Shown here: in pieces, positions 7,391 to 16,953 of the stretch | How positions within the stretch are numbered: position 1 is the first letter of the stretch | How the letters are laid out: every line of letters begins with the position of its first letter | DNA from: Pseudomonas luteola NBRC 103146 | GTDB taxonomy: Bacteria > Pseudomonadota > Gammaproteobacteria > Pseudomonadales > Pseudomonadaceae | NCBI RefSeq assembly: GCF_002091675.1 | Contig: NZ_BDAE01000009.1 | Coordinates: 1-64,000 of the forward strand | DNA length: 64,000 bases | Direction of reading: 5' to 3' | Notes under the pieces: model-generated | The model's database searches: none | What the model saw: only the letters and a program-made list of their open reading frames with translations | What the model was told of the DNA's origin: nothing | Made by a program: the position numbers and the translations under genes

Positions 7391-8923
7391 TTACTTCCTG
7401 TCGAGAGGGAAGCGCTCACCCCGGGTCTTGCGGGTGTCCTGGCCCCACAGCATGAAACGGCTGTTCCCTTCGGAAGTCATCTGCCCGAAATGGAAGCCGG
7501 CAATGCCGCGCTGGTCGTAAGCATTTTCGGCCACTTCCTTATGCGAGGTCGGGATCACGAACCGGTCCTCGTAGTTGGCAATTGCCATTACGCGGTACAT
7601 CTCCTCGGCCTGTCGCTCTGTCAGACCGACCGCATCGAGCGCGGTGGTATCGACAATCCCTTCGATATTGCGCCGACGCATGTAGGCTCTCAGCGCCAGC
7701 AGCTTGCGTAGCGTGTCGCGGATGGGCTCCTCTTTTCCCGCCGTCAGCAGGTTGGCCAGGTAGCGGACCGGGATACGCAGGCTATCTACGTCCGGGATGC
7801 CTTCAAGGGTAGCCAGGGCGCCTGCATCGGCCGCCTCCTGAATCGGCGACAGGGGAGGGATGTACCAGACCATCGGAACGGTTCGGTATTCAGGGTGAAG
7901 CGGGAAGGCTACCTTCCACTCACAGGCCATTTTATAAACGGGCGAGCGCTGGGCCGCCTCGATCCAGTTATCCGATACGCCGTCCTTACGGGCCTGCTCG
8001 ATTACGGCCGGGTCGTGCGGATCAAGAAAGATGTCCAGCTGCGCCTGATAGCAATCCTGAACATTGGCCTGAGAGGCAACCTCAAGAATCCGGTCGGCGT
8101 CGTATAGCATCACACCCAGGTAGCGAATACGGCCCACGCAGGTTTCCGAACACACGGTCGGCTGACCGCTCTCGATGCGCGGATAACAGAAGATGCACTT
8201 CTCGGACTTGCCCGTATGCCAGTTGTAATAAACCTTCTTGTAAGGGCACCCGGTTACGCACATGCGCCAGCCGCGGCACTTCTCCTGATCAATCAGGACA
8301 ATGCCATCTTCTTCGCGCTTATAAATAGCCCCTGACGGGCACGCGGCAACGCAAGTAGGGTTCAGGCAATGCTCACACAGACGAGGGAGGAACATCAGAA
8401 AACTGTTTTCAAACTCTCCATAGATCGCTTTCTCGACTTCCTTGAAGTTGTAGTCTTGCGAGCGTTTGTGAAACTCAGTACCGAGTGATTCCTCCCAATT
8501 GGGTCCCCAGCTGACCTTTTCCATCCGCTCGCCAGTCACAATCGAAACCGGCTGAGTCGTTGGGGCAGCCTCGCTTTCACCCACGCCATGAATATAGGAA
8601 TATTCGTAATCGAACGGCTCGTAGTAGTCATCGATTTCCGGCAGCTCCGGATTGGCAAATATCTTGGACAGAATCCGCCATTTGCCGCCGGTCTTCGGTC
8701 GCAGTTCACCGCCCTTGCCAAGCACCCAACCACCACGCCAGCGCTCCTGGTTTTCCCAGTCCTTAGGAAAGCCAATGCCCGGTTTGCTTTCTACGTTGTT
8801 CCACCAGGCGTACTCGATTCCCTGACGGGTCGTCCAGACCTGTTTACAGGTCACGCTGCAGGTGTGGCAGCCAATGCATTTGTCGAGATTGAGAACCTTG
8901 CCGATCTGCGCCCTGACTTTCAT
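7391..8923 (-). CDS. narH: Respiratory nitrate reductase beta subunit (Fe-S)
   Basis: The 510-residue electron-transfer subunit links the haems of NarI to the Mo site in NarG. Four ferredoxin-like cysteine groups are visible: CIGCHTCSVTC (C16, C19, C22, C26), CEHCLNPTCVAACP, CRGWRMCVTGCP and CIFCYPRIESGQPTVCSETC. Trp replaces one Cys in CRGW, which is the mark of the [3Fe-4S] centre of NarH. The start ATG overlaps the TGA of narG (ATGA); the frame reads further upstream but only through narG sequence. The C-terminal region with VMAIANYEDRFVIPTSHKE is typical of the family. Confidence 0.97.
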   Translation of the reverse strand: MKVRAQIGKVLNLDKCIGCHTCSVTCKQVWTTRQGIEYAWWNNVESKPGIGFPKDWENQERWRGGWVLGKGGELRPKTGGKWRILSKIFANPELPEIDDYYEPFDYEYSYIHGVGESEAAPTTQPVSIVTGERMEKVSWGPNWEESLGTEFHKRSQDYNFKEVEKAIYGEFENSFLMFLPRLCEHCLNPTCVAACPSGAIYKREEDGIVLIDQEKCRGWRMCVTGCPYKKVYYNWHTGKSEKCIFCYPRIESGQPTVCSETCVGRIRYLGVMLYDADRILEVASQANVQDCYQAQLDIFLDPHDPAVIEQARKDGVSDNWIEAAQRSPVYKMACEWKVAFPLHPEYRTVPMVWYIPPLSPIQEAADAGALATLEGIPDVDSLRIPVRYLANLLTAGKEEPIRDTLRKLLALRAYMRRRNIEGIVDTTALDAVGLTERQAEEMYRVMAIANYEDRFVIPTSHKEVAENAYDQRGIAGFHFGQMTSEGNSRFMLWGQDTRKTRGERFPLDRK

Positions 8924-11900
8924 GTCCGCTGCCCTTCCACGCGAGATTCCTCTTCGGTTTTCATCACGGCGATCTTTTCGGACAGCGGTCGATCGCGCCA
9001 GTCGACGTTTCTCATCTTGCGCAGCACGATGAATTCGTCCCGGTTCGATCCAACGGTGCCGTAATAGTTGAATCCCCAAGACAACTGGGCATAACCACCG
9101 ATCATGTGTGTGGGCTTAAGCACAACACGGGTGACGGAGTTGTGTATGCCGCCGCGATTCTGCGTAACCTCGCTGCCCGGCACATTTGCCGTACGCTCGG
9201 CCGCGTGATACATGAACGCGGCCCCTTCAGGTATGCGTTGGCTGACGACCGCACGTGCGACCAGTGCACCATTACGGTTGAACGCCTCAATCCAGTCGTT
9301 ATCTTCAATGTCTGCCTTGGCGGCATCACGCTCGCTGATCCAGACGATGGGCCCACCCCGCGCCAAGGTCAGCATAATCAGGTTTTCGGTATAGGTACTG
9401 TGGATGCCCCATTTCTGGTGAGGTGTGAGGAGGTTGAGGGCAAGCGGCGGATTGCCGTTGTCATGCGCCTGAGCTAGCTCAAGAGACGCCGAGCGCGTAT
9501 CGATCGGAGGGCGATACGTGGCGAAGCCTTCGCCAAAATCCCGCATCCAGGGGTGATCCTGATAGAGCTGCTGGCGTCCGGTTAGTGTTCGCCATGGGAT
9601 CAGCTCGTGCACGTTCGTCCAGCCAGCGTTGTAGGAGATCTCGTGGCTTTCGATGCCGGACCAGACCGGTGATGTCAGGATGGGGCGAGGCTGGGCAGCG
9701 ATGTCGCGAAACTCAATCTTTTCACCGGCACGTCGTTCAATCAGGTGAGTGTGATCACGGCCGGTTACCTCCGAGAGGGCCTGCCAGGCTTTATAGGCTA
9801 CCTGTCCGTTGGTTTCAGGTGCCAGCGCCAGCACCGTTTCGATCGCGTCGAGATCCGACCGCATACGTGGACGATTGTTTGCGCCGGGGTCAGGTAGATT
9901 GACATCACGCAAGTGTGCTACCTCCGCCTTCGTATCCCACACCATGCCCTTGGTACCGTTCCCGCGTTCCTCAAGCAGGGGACCCGCGCTGACAAAGCGG
10001 TCGTAAGTCGCGGGGTAGTCGCGGGTAACCAAGGTGATAGCAGGCATGGTGCGTCCTGGAATGCCAGCCGGTCCTCCCTGCTTCCAGTCTTGCCCTCCAT
10101 AGGGCTGGGACAGTTCGGATGGCGTATCTTTCAGGGTTGGGGTCAGCACTACGTCTTCCTCAACGCCCAGTTCACCAGGCGCAAGCCGCTGAAACGTATT
10201 AGCCAGTTCTCGAAAAATGGCCCAATCCGTGCGTGCGCCCCAAACCGGGTCCACCGCGGCTTGCAGTGGATGGATAAAGGGATGCATGTCGGAGGTGTTG
10301 AGGTCAGCCTTTTCGTACCAGGTGGCAGTTGGCAGGACCACATCGCTGAAGAGCGTAGTGGTATTCATGCGAAAATCGATGGTAACCAACAGGTCAAGCT
10401 TGCCCTCGGGAGCCTGCTCTCGGTAAACCACTTCTTCGGGCCGCTGATCGCTTTCCTCGTTAAGTACATTGTTGCGTGCACCTAACAGGTGTTTCAGAAA
10501 ATACTCATGACCTTTGCCGCTAGCGCCGAGCAGATTGGAGCGCCAGACGAACAGGTTGCGTGGCCAATTCTCGGGCGCGTCTGGATCTTCGCAGGCCATT
10601 TGCAGGGACCCTGCATGAAGGGCGTCGGCCACATACGCAGCCGGGTCTTGGCCTGAAGCGCGTGCGGCACGCGCCACATGCAAGGGATTGGTCTTGAGCT
10701 GCGGCGCACTGGGCAGCCACCCCATGCGCTCGGCTCGAACATTGCAGTCGAGCATGGTTCCAGACCACGCCGTGGGATCTGCCAGTGGCGAGATCTGCTC
10801 GCGTAACTCCATACGCTCATAGCGCCACTGATCAGTGTGGGCATAGAAAAAACTCGTCCCGTTCATCTGTCGTGGGGGACGCGACCAGTCTGTCGCAAAC
10901 GCGACCGGCAGCCAGCCGGCTTGAGGCCGCAGCTTTTCCTGCCCGACGTAATGCGCCCAGCCGCCTCCGGACTTCCCTACGCAACCACACAGGATGAGCA
11001 TCGACATGATGCCGCGGTAGGTCATGTCCATGTTGTACCAGTGGTTCAAGCCCGCACCGAGGATCACCATGGAACGTCCTTGGGTCGCTTCGGCATTGGC
11101 TGCAAAACCACGAGCTACGGCAATGCAACGATCCCGCGGAACGCCTGTGATCGACTCCTGCCAGGCGGGCGTTCCTGGAATATTTTCGTCAAAACTGCTT
11201 GCGCCGTCCTCGCCCAGTCCGCGACTGACGCCATAGCTGCCAAGCATCAGGTCGAACACAGTCGTGATTTCGACCTCGCGTCCGTCCTTGAGCGTCACAC
11301 GACGTACAGGTATCCGGCGTTTCTGAATAGGGGCATGGTCAGTAAGACCAAACTTGCCTTCGCTGCCAAAGTAGGGGAAAGCAACGGTTGCAGTCGCCTC
11401 GCCTAGCAGCGTTAGGCGCGGGGAGATCTCTGCTCCGCTGGCGCCATCCTTGGGTTCCAGATTCCACTTGCCTTTCTGACCCCAGCGGAACCCGGCGCTG
11501 CCCTGTGGCGCTACGATAGCATCGGTCGTTTCGTCAATCACAACGGGTTTCCAGTCGGGATTGTTGTCCTGGCCGAGGTTATCGGCAAAGTCGGCGGCAC
11601 GAAGCATGCGGCCAGCAACGAGCCCTTCGGGATGACGTTCGAGCACAATCAGGAAGGGCAAGTCGGAGTATTGACGGACGTATTCCTGGAAGTAAGGCAC
11701 TTGCCGGTCGACGAAGAACTCCTTGAGGATTACATGACACATGGCCAGGGCAAGGGCCGCGTCGGTGCCCTGCTTGGGATGTAGCCACAAGTCGGCGAAG
11801 CGGGCCACCTCGATGAAGTCTGGCGCGATCACCACACTTTTGGCCCCGCGATACCGGGCTTCGGTGTAGAAGTGAGCATCGGGCGTCCGTGTCATGGACA

Positions 11901-12666
11901 CATTGGAGCCCCAGAGCAGCAGATAGCCAGAGTTGTACCAGTCTGCACTTTCCGGAACGTCTGTCTGCTCGCCAAAGGTCTGAGGTGATGAGGGTGGCAA
12001 GTCGCAGTACCAGTCGTAAAAGGACAGGCACGTGCCTCCGATCAGGCTGAGGTAGCGTGTGCCGGCCGCATAGCTGATCATCGACATGGCGGGAATCGGT
12101 GAAAACCCGACCACCCGATCAGGCCCCCAGGCCTTGATTGTGTGAATGTTGGCAGCGGCGATAAGTTCGTTGATCTCATCCCAATCCACTCGTACGAAGC
12201 CACCCAAGCCTCGCACTTCCTGGTAACTCCGCCGTTTGGCAGCATCGCCCTGGATGGATTCCCAGGCCTGAACAGGGGAAAGCGTCTTGCGTGCTTCGCG
12301 CCAAAGCGCAAGAAGGCGGCCGCGTACCATCGGATATTTGATGCGGTTGCTGCTGTAGAGATACCAGGAATAACTGGCGCCACGAGGACAGCCACGCGGC
12401 TCATGGTTGGGAAGATCAGGACGGGTCCGCGGGTAGTCGGTCTGCTGAGTTTCCCAGGTCACCAATCCATTTTTGACATAGATCTTCCAGCTACAGCTGC
12501 CTGTGCAATTGACGCCATGGGTAGATCGCACAATCTTCTCGCTTTGCCAGCGGGACCGATAATTGTCCTCCCAGGCGCGATTTTCGTCAGTGGTTACTCC
12601 ATGACCTTCCGAGAAAGATCCCTTGTACTTTTTGAAGAACAGTAGTCGATCAACGAACTGGCTCAA
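8920..12666 (-). CDS. narG: Respiratory nitrate reductase alpha subunit (Mo-bisMGD)
   Basis: The 1248-residue catalytic subunit reduces nitrate to nitrite at a molybdenum bis-MGD centre on the cytoplasmic side of the inner membrane. The FS0 [4Fe-4S] ligands are H50, C54, C58 (THGVNCTGSC) and C93 (RGCPRG), the His-ligated pattern specific to NarG. YLLLWGSNVSMTRTPDAHF carries the molybdopterin-binding region with the expected Asp. The length equals the E. coli protein (1247). The start is a TTG at 12666, supported by the family N terminus (SQFVDRLLFFKKYK) and by GGGAG 8 bases upstream; no ATG fits. No twin-arginine leader is present apart from the vestigial start typical of NarG. It is the first gene of the operon. 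Confidence 0.98.
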   Translation of the reverse strand: MSQFVDRLLFFKKYKGSFSEGHGVTTDENRAWEDNYRSRWQSEKIVRSTHGVNCTGSCSWKIYVKNGLVTWETQQTDYPRTRPDLPNHEPRGCPRGASYSWYLYSSNRIKYPMVRGRLLALWREARKTLSPVQAWESIQGDAAKRRSYQEVRGLGGFVRVDWDEINELIAAANIHTIKAWGPDRVVGFSPIPAMSMISYAAGTRYLSLIGGTCLSFYDWYCDLPPSSPQTFGEQTDVPESADWYNSGYLLLWGSNVSMTRTPDAHFYTEARYRGAKSVVIAPDFIEVARFADLWLHPKQGTDAALALAMCHVILKEFFVDRQVPYFQEYVRQYSDLPFLIVLERHPEGLVAGRMLRAADFADNLGQDNNPDWKPVVIDETTDAIVAPQGSAGFRWGQKGKWNLEPKDGASGAEISPRLTLLGEATATVAFPYFGSEGKFGLTDHAPIQKRRIPVRRVTLKDGREVEITTVFDLMLGSYGVSRGLGEDGASSFDENIPGTPAWQESITGVPRDRCIAVARGFAANAEATQGRSMVILGAGLNHWYNMDMTYRGIMSMLILCGCVGKSGGGWAHYVGQEKLRPQAGWLPVAFATDWSRPPRQMNGTSFFYAHTDQWRYERMELREQISPLADPTAWSGTMLDCNVRAERMGWLPSAPQLKTNPLHVARAARASGQDPAAYVADALHAGSLQMACEDPDAPENWPRNLFVWRSNLLGASGKGHEYFLKHLLGARNNVLNEESDQRPEEVVYREQAPEGKLDLLVTIDFRMNTTTLFSDVVLPTATWYEKADLNTSDMHPFIHPLQAAVDPVWGARTDWAIFRELANTFQRLAPGELGVEEDVVLTPTLKDTPSELSQPYGGQDWKQGGPAGIPGRTMPAITLVTRDYPATYDRFVSAGPLLEERGNGTKGMVWDTKAEVAHLRDVNLPDPGANNRPRMRSDLDAIETVLALAPETNGQVAYKAWQALSEVTGRDHTHLIERRAGEKIEFRDIAAQPRPILTSPVWSGIESHEISYNAGWTNVHELIPWRTLTGRQQLYQDHPWMRDFGEGFATYRPPIDTRSASLELAQAHDNGNPPLALNLLTPHQKWGIHSTYTENLIMLTLARGGPIVWISERDAAKADIEDNDWIEAFNRNGALVARAVVSQRIPEGAAFMYHAAERTANVPGSEVTQNRGGIHNSVTRVVLKPTHMIGGYAQLSWGFNYYGTVGSNRDEFIVLRKMRNVDWRDRPLSEKIAVMKTEEESRVEGQRT

Positions 12667-13194
12667 AACGTCGGCTCCCTTATCTCGGTCCTTTCGAGCC
12701 TAGCAACGACTTTTTGGCTTCGCGAATAGGAGTGTTTAATTCCGATAAGCGGTATGGGCTGCGCGATGCAAGTTGGCACGTTTTGTGGCAAGCGTGCACT
12801 TGAGGACGTTGGAAGATAGATACGTCTAGGCTCTTGTAATTACACGCTTTTTTTGTGTGGTTATTTGCGCTTAGGGTTGTTTATTTACCGTTTAAAGAAC
12901 ACATAAGGAGCCAAAGAACATTGAGTCGTACGAAAGGTACATGCGCTACTGTCAAGCCCGGACCAAGATCAATGACATTGCCGTTTTAAGTTCAGCCTTT
13001 CCGTAAAAGGGTAGGCGTTCCGGCTGACGCCATCGCTTGTTAAGACGCCTCAATACGGCCGTCAAATGTTCCGAGAACAACTCTTCAGGTTGCTAATACA
13101 GAGGCCAGGGTAGTTTGATGTCCTGGAACGTATTATCATGTGCACAGGCGCATTTGGAGTGCGCGTTTCACCTGCTCATTAAAAGGACTTAGCC
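12667..13194. promoter_or_regulatory. Intergenic region upstream of narG
   Basis: This 528-bp gap separates narG from a divergent DUF4870 gene and must carry the nar promoter. No full FNR/ANR box (TTGAT-N4-ATCAA) is seen. The closest is on the minus strand at 12959-12972: a perfect TTGAT half followed by a poor second half, about 290 bp upstream of the start. An inverted repeat CAAG-N6-CTTG lies at 12789-12802, and a T-run with ACAC/GTGT arms near 12843-12858. Nitrate or oxygen control is expected from the family but not shown by a strong site. The narX/narL regulators are not in the window. Confidence 0.4.
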
Positions 13195-13548
13195 ATGACC
13201 GATATCAATCAAACCGTCCAGCCTGCTCCATTGCAGCAGCCGATTGTCAGCAATTCGAATATGGCTGGCATCGTCTATGTTCTGTACATTGTAGGTTTCT
13301 TCAACGGCGTTACCGCGCTGATTGGACTTATCCTGGCCTATGTCAACAGAGATACGGCAGATCCGATTTCTCGTTCGCACCTGGATTATCAGATCCGTAC
13401 ATTCTGGTGGGGACTTCTGTGGCTTGTACTGGGGTTTGCTTCAACCCTGCTTATCATCGGATGGTTCGTGCTGCTTGGCTGGGCAATCTGGACGATTTAT
13501 CGAATCGTGAAAGGGCTGACGGCAATCAATAATCGTCGTGGAATTTAA
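13195..13548 (+). CDS. DUF4870-family small membrane protein
   Basis: This 117-residue protein is preceded by AAGGA at good distance from ATG. The N-terminal 20 residues are polar (MTDINQTVQPAPLQQPIV), followed by about three hydrophobic segments: MAGIVYVLYIVGFFNGVTALIG, FWWGLLWLVLGFASTLLIIGWF and VLLGWAIWTIYRIV. The segment YVNRDTADPISRSHLDYQIRTFWW is the signature loop of the DUF4870/Tic20-like family, whose molecular role is not established. It is divergent from narG and appears to stand alone. Confidence 0.8.
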   Translation: MTDINQTVQPAPLQQPIVSNSNMAGIVYVLYIVGFFNGVTALIGLILAYVNRDTADPISRSHLDYQIRTFWWGLLWLVLGFASTLLIIGWFVLLGWAIWTIYRIVKGLTAINNRRGI

Positions 13549-13905
13549 GTAAGCGTAATCTCGGCTTATATCTAACTGGCCGCCTGGGGTTTGAATGTTT
13601 ACCGCCGATACCCTGGGCTGGCGTCCAACCCATAGAAACGCACCACCAACAAGCCTGCCTATCAAGACGCACCCATTAGTGTAAGCGCTATCGTTTTCAA
13701 CACTGTTGCTACTCGTGAATTAAATAACCTTGGAAGATAAGACTGTTCTTATCTGCGCATGAGGTGCCTGTTATTTAGCAGGGAATATTTTTGACGAGCA
13801 ATCAAGAAAAGTAGATGGAGCATAATCGGACATGATCAATTCATGTCCGATCTGGTACGCAATGAGCGGTTTTCAAAACTTCAATTGCATAACCCTCTAT
13901 TAGGC
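13549..13905. other. Intergenic stretch without a gene
   Basis: The 357 bp between the convergent DUF4870 and DUF805 genes hold no recognisable gene. A short plus-strand frame from 13843 runs into the antisense of the DUF805 gene and is not credible. AT content rises around 13690-13860. Confidence 0.5.
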
Positions 13906-14253
13906 TTAGACGTTTTTAGGGCTCTGCCCGAAGCGGTTATCGACAAGATCTCCCTCAAGGCACATAAGCACCAGGAAAATGATTCCGCCTACTGCTGGAA
14001 CGCCACTGATAAGAGCCCACCAACCGCTTCGGTTGGTATCATGAAGACGTCGGATAGTGACGCCCACATTTGGAAGAATCATAGCCAGGGTATAGACACC
14101 ACATAACCAAGGGCCCCAGCCAATTACTCCATCTACAACGGCAAGTACAACAGTAATGATCGCGCTGAACAGGGCGAACATCCAATATTCTTTCCGTCGA
14201 GCACGGCCATCAAACTTGACGTAGTTACTGACTACCGAGAGATACCATTCCAT
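13906..14253 (-). CDS. DUF805-family inner membrane protein
   Basis: The 115-residue protein matches the YhaH/DUF805 family: MEWYLSVVSNYVKFDGRARRKEYW is the classic start (FxGRARRxEYW), followed by three hydrophobic helices and the signature RLHDTNRSGWWALI between helices 2 and 3. GGAAG lies 9 bases before the ATG. The family sits in the inner membrane and has no firm function. No partner gene is adjacent. Confidence 0.92.
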   Translation of the reverse strand: MEWYLSVVSNYVKFDGRARRKEYWMFALFSAIITVVLAVVDGVIGWGPWLCGVYTLAMILPNVGVTIRRLHDTNRSGWWALISGVPAVGGIIFLVLMCLEGDLVDNRFGQSPKNV

Positions 14254-15172
14254 GTGTTACATCTTCCTTATACAAGCCTGGCGTAAAACGCCAGCATCCT
14301 AAAAAACAATGAAGTTCAGGACAGGGAATCAGTAAAAGAATAGATGATTGCACAGAGCCGCTATTTGTCATGAGAGCAAGCAATGCAAGAGAAATCTTTC
14401 CCAGACCATCCATAATCTTTCACAGAAGCCAGTCCATAGCTTCAAGGTGGACAGCAAGTTTACAGATGAAGTCAACTTGACGCTACAGTAAAAGCGCTAT
14501 CATTCATTCCAGATAAGTGACCAGTGTGTAATAGTTGGAAAATTCAGCTTTTCAATCACTTAGATATGTCGAAGGTATTGAATCAGTGAAGTACCATGGT
14601 TGGCGTATCTTTTAAGGTTTGGCAACCTGAGCATTGAAATAGCCGCTATTGCTTGGTTAGGTATACCGGCAGGCATCGTGGATCTATCGTACATGCGGCT
14701 GACTCAACCAGACTAAAAAGTCAGACAGTTGTGTAATAGTTCTGACAAACCGTTCAGGATTATAACGTGTAAATGTTACCTTTAAAGGTTTACTAGCGTG
14801 TGGCTTCATAACCAGATCCTGGCTCTCAAAACGATCACTACATAGTTTGTGGTTGCATTTGATAAGTCAGCGTTTGCCTATGAAGTGGGCACGTATGCAT
14901 TCCCTCGTGCAAACCTATTGTCTTAACGTTTAAATCCATTGATACATCGTCAGCATCGACTTCTATCGAACAAAATGTATGGCTGTTCGCTGGGGTGCGA
15001 TGAGTCCTTAGACAGTCGTAGCATGCCAAGCTGCTACAAGTCACACAGTAGGGTTATATCATTGGGTGGGTATCAACACCGCTATAATCGTCGTAACACT
15101 TGAGTGAGATCAAAAACGTTTATCCAAATTTCGATACGTTAGGGGTTCACCTCATACGTTCAGGAGTCTCGG
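14254..15172. other. 919-bp gap with no supported gene; contains a 12-bp direct repeat
   Basis: No frame here resembles a known protein; a Cys-rich 68-codon minus-strand frame at 14838-15044 has no homologue I recognise. TGTGTAATAGTT occurs twice in the same orientation (14525-14536 and 14730-14741), 205 bp apart. The second copy sits in the loop of a small hairpin with arms GTCAGA/TCTGAC (14720-14746). The sequence is AT-rich. It could hold a small RNA or the remains of a lost gene. Confidence 0.4.
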
Positions 15173-15385
15173 ATGGCCAAGAAATTTCCTCTGCAGCCTA
15201 AGCATCCGGAGCGCATCTGTTGGGGGTGCGATATGTATTGTCCTGCAAACTCGTTAGCCTGCGGTAATGGCGCCAGCCGTACCATGCATCCGGTTGAGCT
15301 GTTTGGTGAAGACTGGGATACGTTCAATGCAACCGGGGGTGAGCAGGCAGAAAGCGAGAACCCCGAACATCAGCTGAAACAGTAG
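15173..15385 (+). CDS. DUF3079-family small protein
   Basis: The 70-residue cytoplasmic protein carries the family core KHPERICWGCDMYCPANSLACGNG followed by RTMHPVELFGEDW. Four cysteines (CWGCDMYC plus one further on) form a likely metal-binding knuckle, perhaps zinc. AGGAG lies 6 bases before the ATG. Members are found across beta- and gammaproteobacteria and their role is unknown. The acidic C-terminal 17 residues look disordered. Confidence 0.88.
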   Translation: MAKKFPLQPKHPERICWGCDMYCPANSLACGNGASRTMHPVELFGEDWDTFNATGGEQAESENPEHQLKQ

Positions 15386-15476
15386 GTCCGAACGCGAGCG
15401 GGTATCCAATCAACCTATCGTACGTTCGTTTGGCTTAAACTGTAGTCTCTTCAAATCGGATGAGAGGCTATAAGAC

Positions 15477-16286
15477 GTGCTTACCCTGCGGCATGCCTGG
15501 TCAGGTCCCGTTGAGCTGGTGGATGCCAGCGGTACGGGTCACCGATTCGCCAAGCACAGCCATGATGAGTGTGTAATTGGAGTCAATTTGGAAGGCGAGG
15601 AGCACATCTGGCTGGATGGCAGGATATTCAATGCCGGCAAGGGATCCATCACTCTGTATAACCCCGGCCAAATACAAGGCGGCGGGGCCCATGAGGGAGC
15701 CTTCTGGCGCTACGTAGGGCTTTATGTATCGGCGGACTGGCTGGCCCAAAGCCTTGGGGTCAATCAAGTTGAGTTCGAGCGTCCTTTGCTTTATCAGCCA
15801 GCCATTGCAAACCGCTTTGCCTGCGTGGTGCAAATGGCATTACAAGGCAGCTCCACGAGCAACCCACACGTTCATCAGGCGTTGATCCTGTTACTCGCAG
15901 AGATCACGGAGCTGAGTGGTGTTGCACTGACCACGCATTCAGCCGAGCCAGAGGTGGTTCTTCGTATTCAGGAGTGTCTTGCCGACTCCTTGGCGCAAAT
16001 GCCTACTTTGGACGAACTAGCCCTTTTGACCCAGAGATCCAAGTATCAATTGCTGAGAGCATTTCAAAAGGAAACGGGGTTAAGCCCACATCAATGGGCC
16101 ATGCAGCTGAGAGCGCGGCGAGCACGGGGACTGCTGCGGCAGGGTATGCCCGCCACGGATGTTGCTTATACGCTTGGCTTTGCTGATCAGAGCCACTTGA
16201 GTCGCCACTTTCGTTCGGCTTATGGAATACCGCCTGGCCAATATCAACGCCTCTACAGGTCCTGCAATCCTGTTCAAGATTATTGA
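15477..16286 (+). CDS. AraC-family regulator with cupin sensor domain
   Basis: The 269-residue protein has an N-terminal cupin (HSHDECVIGVNLEGEEHIWLDG, about residues 25-50) and a C-terminal AraC double helix-turn-helix (about 170-265) containing RSKYQLLRAFQKETGLSPHQW and ATDVAYTLGFADQSHLSRHFRSAYG. It starts at GTG 15477 with GAGAGG about 10 bases upstream. LysE-type exporter gene 16334-16945 follows by 47 bp in the same direction, so it probably controls that exporter in response to an amino acid or similar small molecule. A second AraC-LysE pair is at 56007-57506. Confidence 0.9.
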   Translation: MLTLRHAWSGPVELVDASGTGHRFAKHSHDECVIGVNLEGEEHIWLDGRIFNAGKGSITLYNPGQIQGGGAHEGAFWRYVGLYVSADWLAQSLGVNQVEFERPLLYQPAIANRFACVVQMALQGSSTSNPHVHQALILLLAEITELSGVALTTHSAEPEVVLRIQECLADSLAQMPTLDELALLTQRSKYQLLRAFQKETGLSPHQWAMQLRARRARGLLRQGMPATDVAYTLGFADQSHLSRHFRSAYGIPPGQYQRLYRSCNPVQDY

Positions 16287-16333
16287 GCAGGGGCAACCCA
16301 TACTGATCGCCCTTTCTTTTCGAGACGCCTGAT

Positions 16334-16945
16334 ATGCTGACAATCTTCCTATCGGCCTTTTTGTTTGGCGCTGCGTTCTGCCTGTCGCCTGGACCTGTCC
16401 TGGCTGAAACGTTGCGGCGTGGCTTGTCCAATGGTTTCAGGCCGGCCCTAATGGTTCAGGTAGGATCTTTGTTGGGCGATGCCGTGTGGGCTGTATTAGG
16501 GTTGGTAGGGCTGTCAGTCCTGCTGGGCCATGAGCCGATTCGCATACCCCTAACGCTACTCTGTGCGGTTTATCTGGCCTGGCTAGGCGTTCAGAGTCTC
16601 AAGGATGCGTGGCGCCTGCCGGTCGGTACAAGTGAATCAGGTCAACCGCAGCAGGGCGCCTTGATGGCGGGTGCTGCCATCTCGTTGACTAATCCAAAAA
16701 ACATTGTGTATTGGGGCGCGTTGGGAAGCGCCTTGTCGGGTATAACAGGCGACACTCCCAGTATTGCAAACACAGCGATGTTCTTTGGCGGAGTCATGAG
16801 TGCCTCTATTTTGTGCTGCTTTCTGACGGCAGCGCTTGTTGAGGGATTCCGGCGTGCCAGCTCACCAAACTGGCATAGAGCCAGCCATGCCCTGTGCGGA
16901 ATCCTGTTGCTCATCATGGCTGGGCTCGCTCTGCATGGTCTCTGA
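16334..16945 (+). CDS. LysE/RhtB-family amino acid exporter
   Basis: The 203-residue inner membrane protein has about six hydrophobic segments. The start FLFGAAFCLSPGPVLAETLRRGLSNGF carries the LysE family motif (SPGP followed by a basic loop), and ISLTNPKNIVYWGALGSALSG is the second family hallmark. Substrate is not predictable. It probably shares a transcript with the AraC gene ahead of it. It is convergent with the TSUP gene, whose end is 8 bp away. Confidence 0.9.
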   Translation: MLTIFLSAFLFGAAFCLSPGPVLAETLRRGLSNGFRPALMVQVGSLLGDAVWAVLGLVGLSVLLGHEPIRIPLTLLCAVYLAWLGVQSLKDAWRLPVGTSESGQPQQGALMAGAAISLTNPKNIVYWGALGSALSGITGDTPSIANTAMFFGGVMSASILCCFLTAALVEGFRRASSPNWHRASHALCGILLLIMAGLALHGL

Positions 16946-16953
16946 GTGCGATC

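Noticed and set aside
8924-9079. Upstream extension of narH into narG
   Set aside because: The ATG at 8923 matches known NarH starts and overlaps the narG stop.
13199-13212. FNR-like TTGAT-N4-ATCGG match
   Set aside because: It lies inside the DUF4870 coding region, more than 500 bp from narG, and has only 8 of 10 matches.
14838-15044. Cys-rich 68-codon minus-strand frame
   Set aside because: No recognisable family; the length is within chance for this gap.
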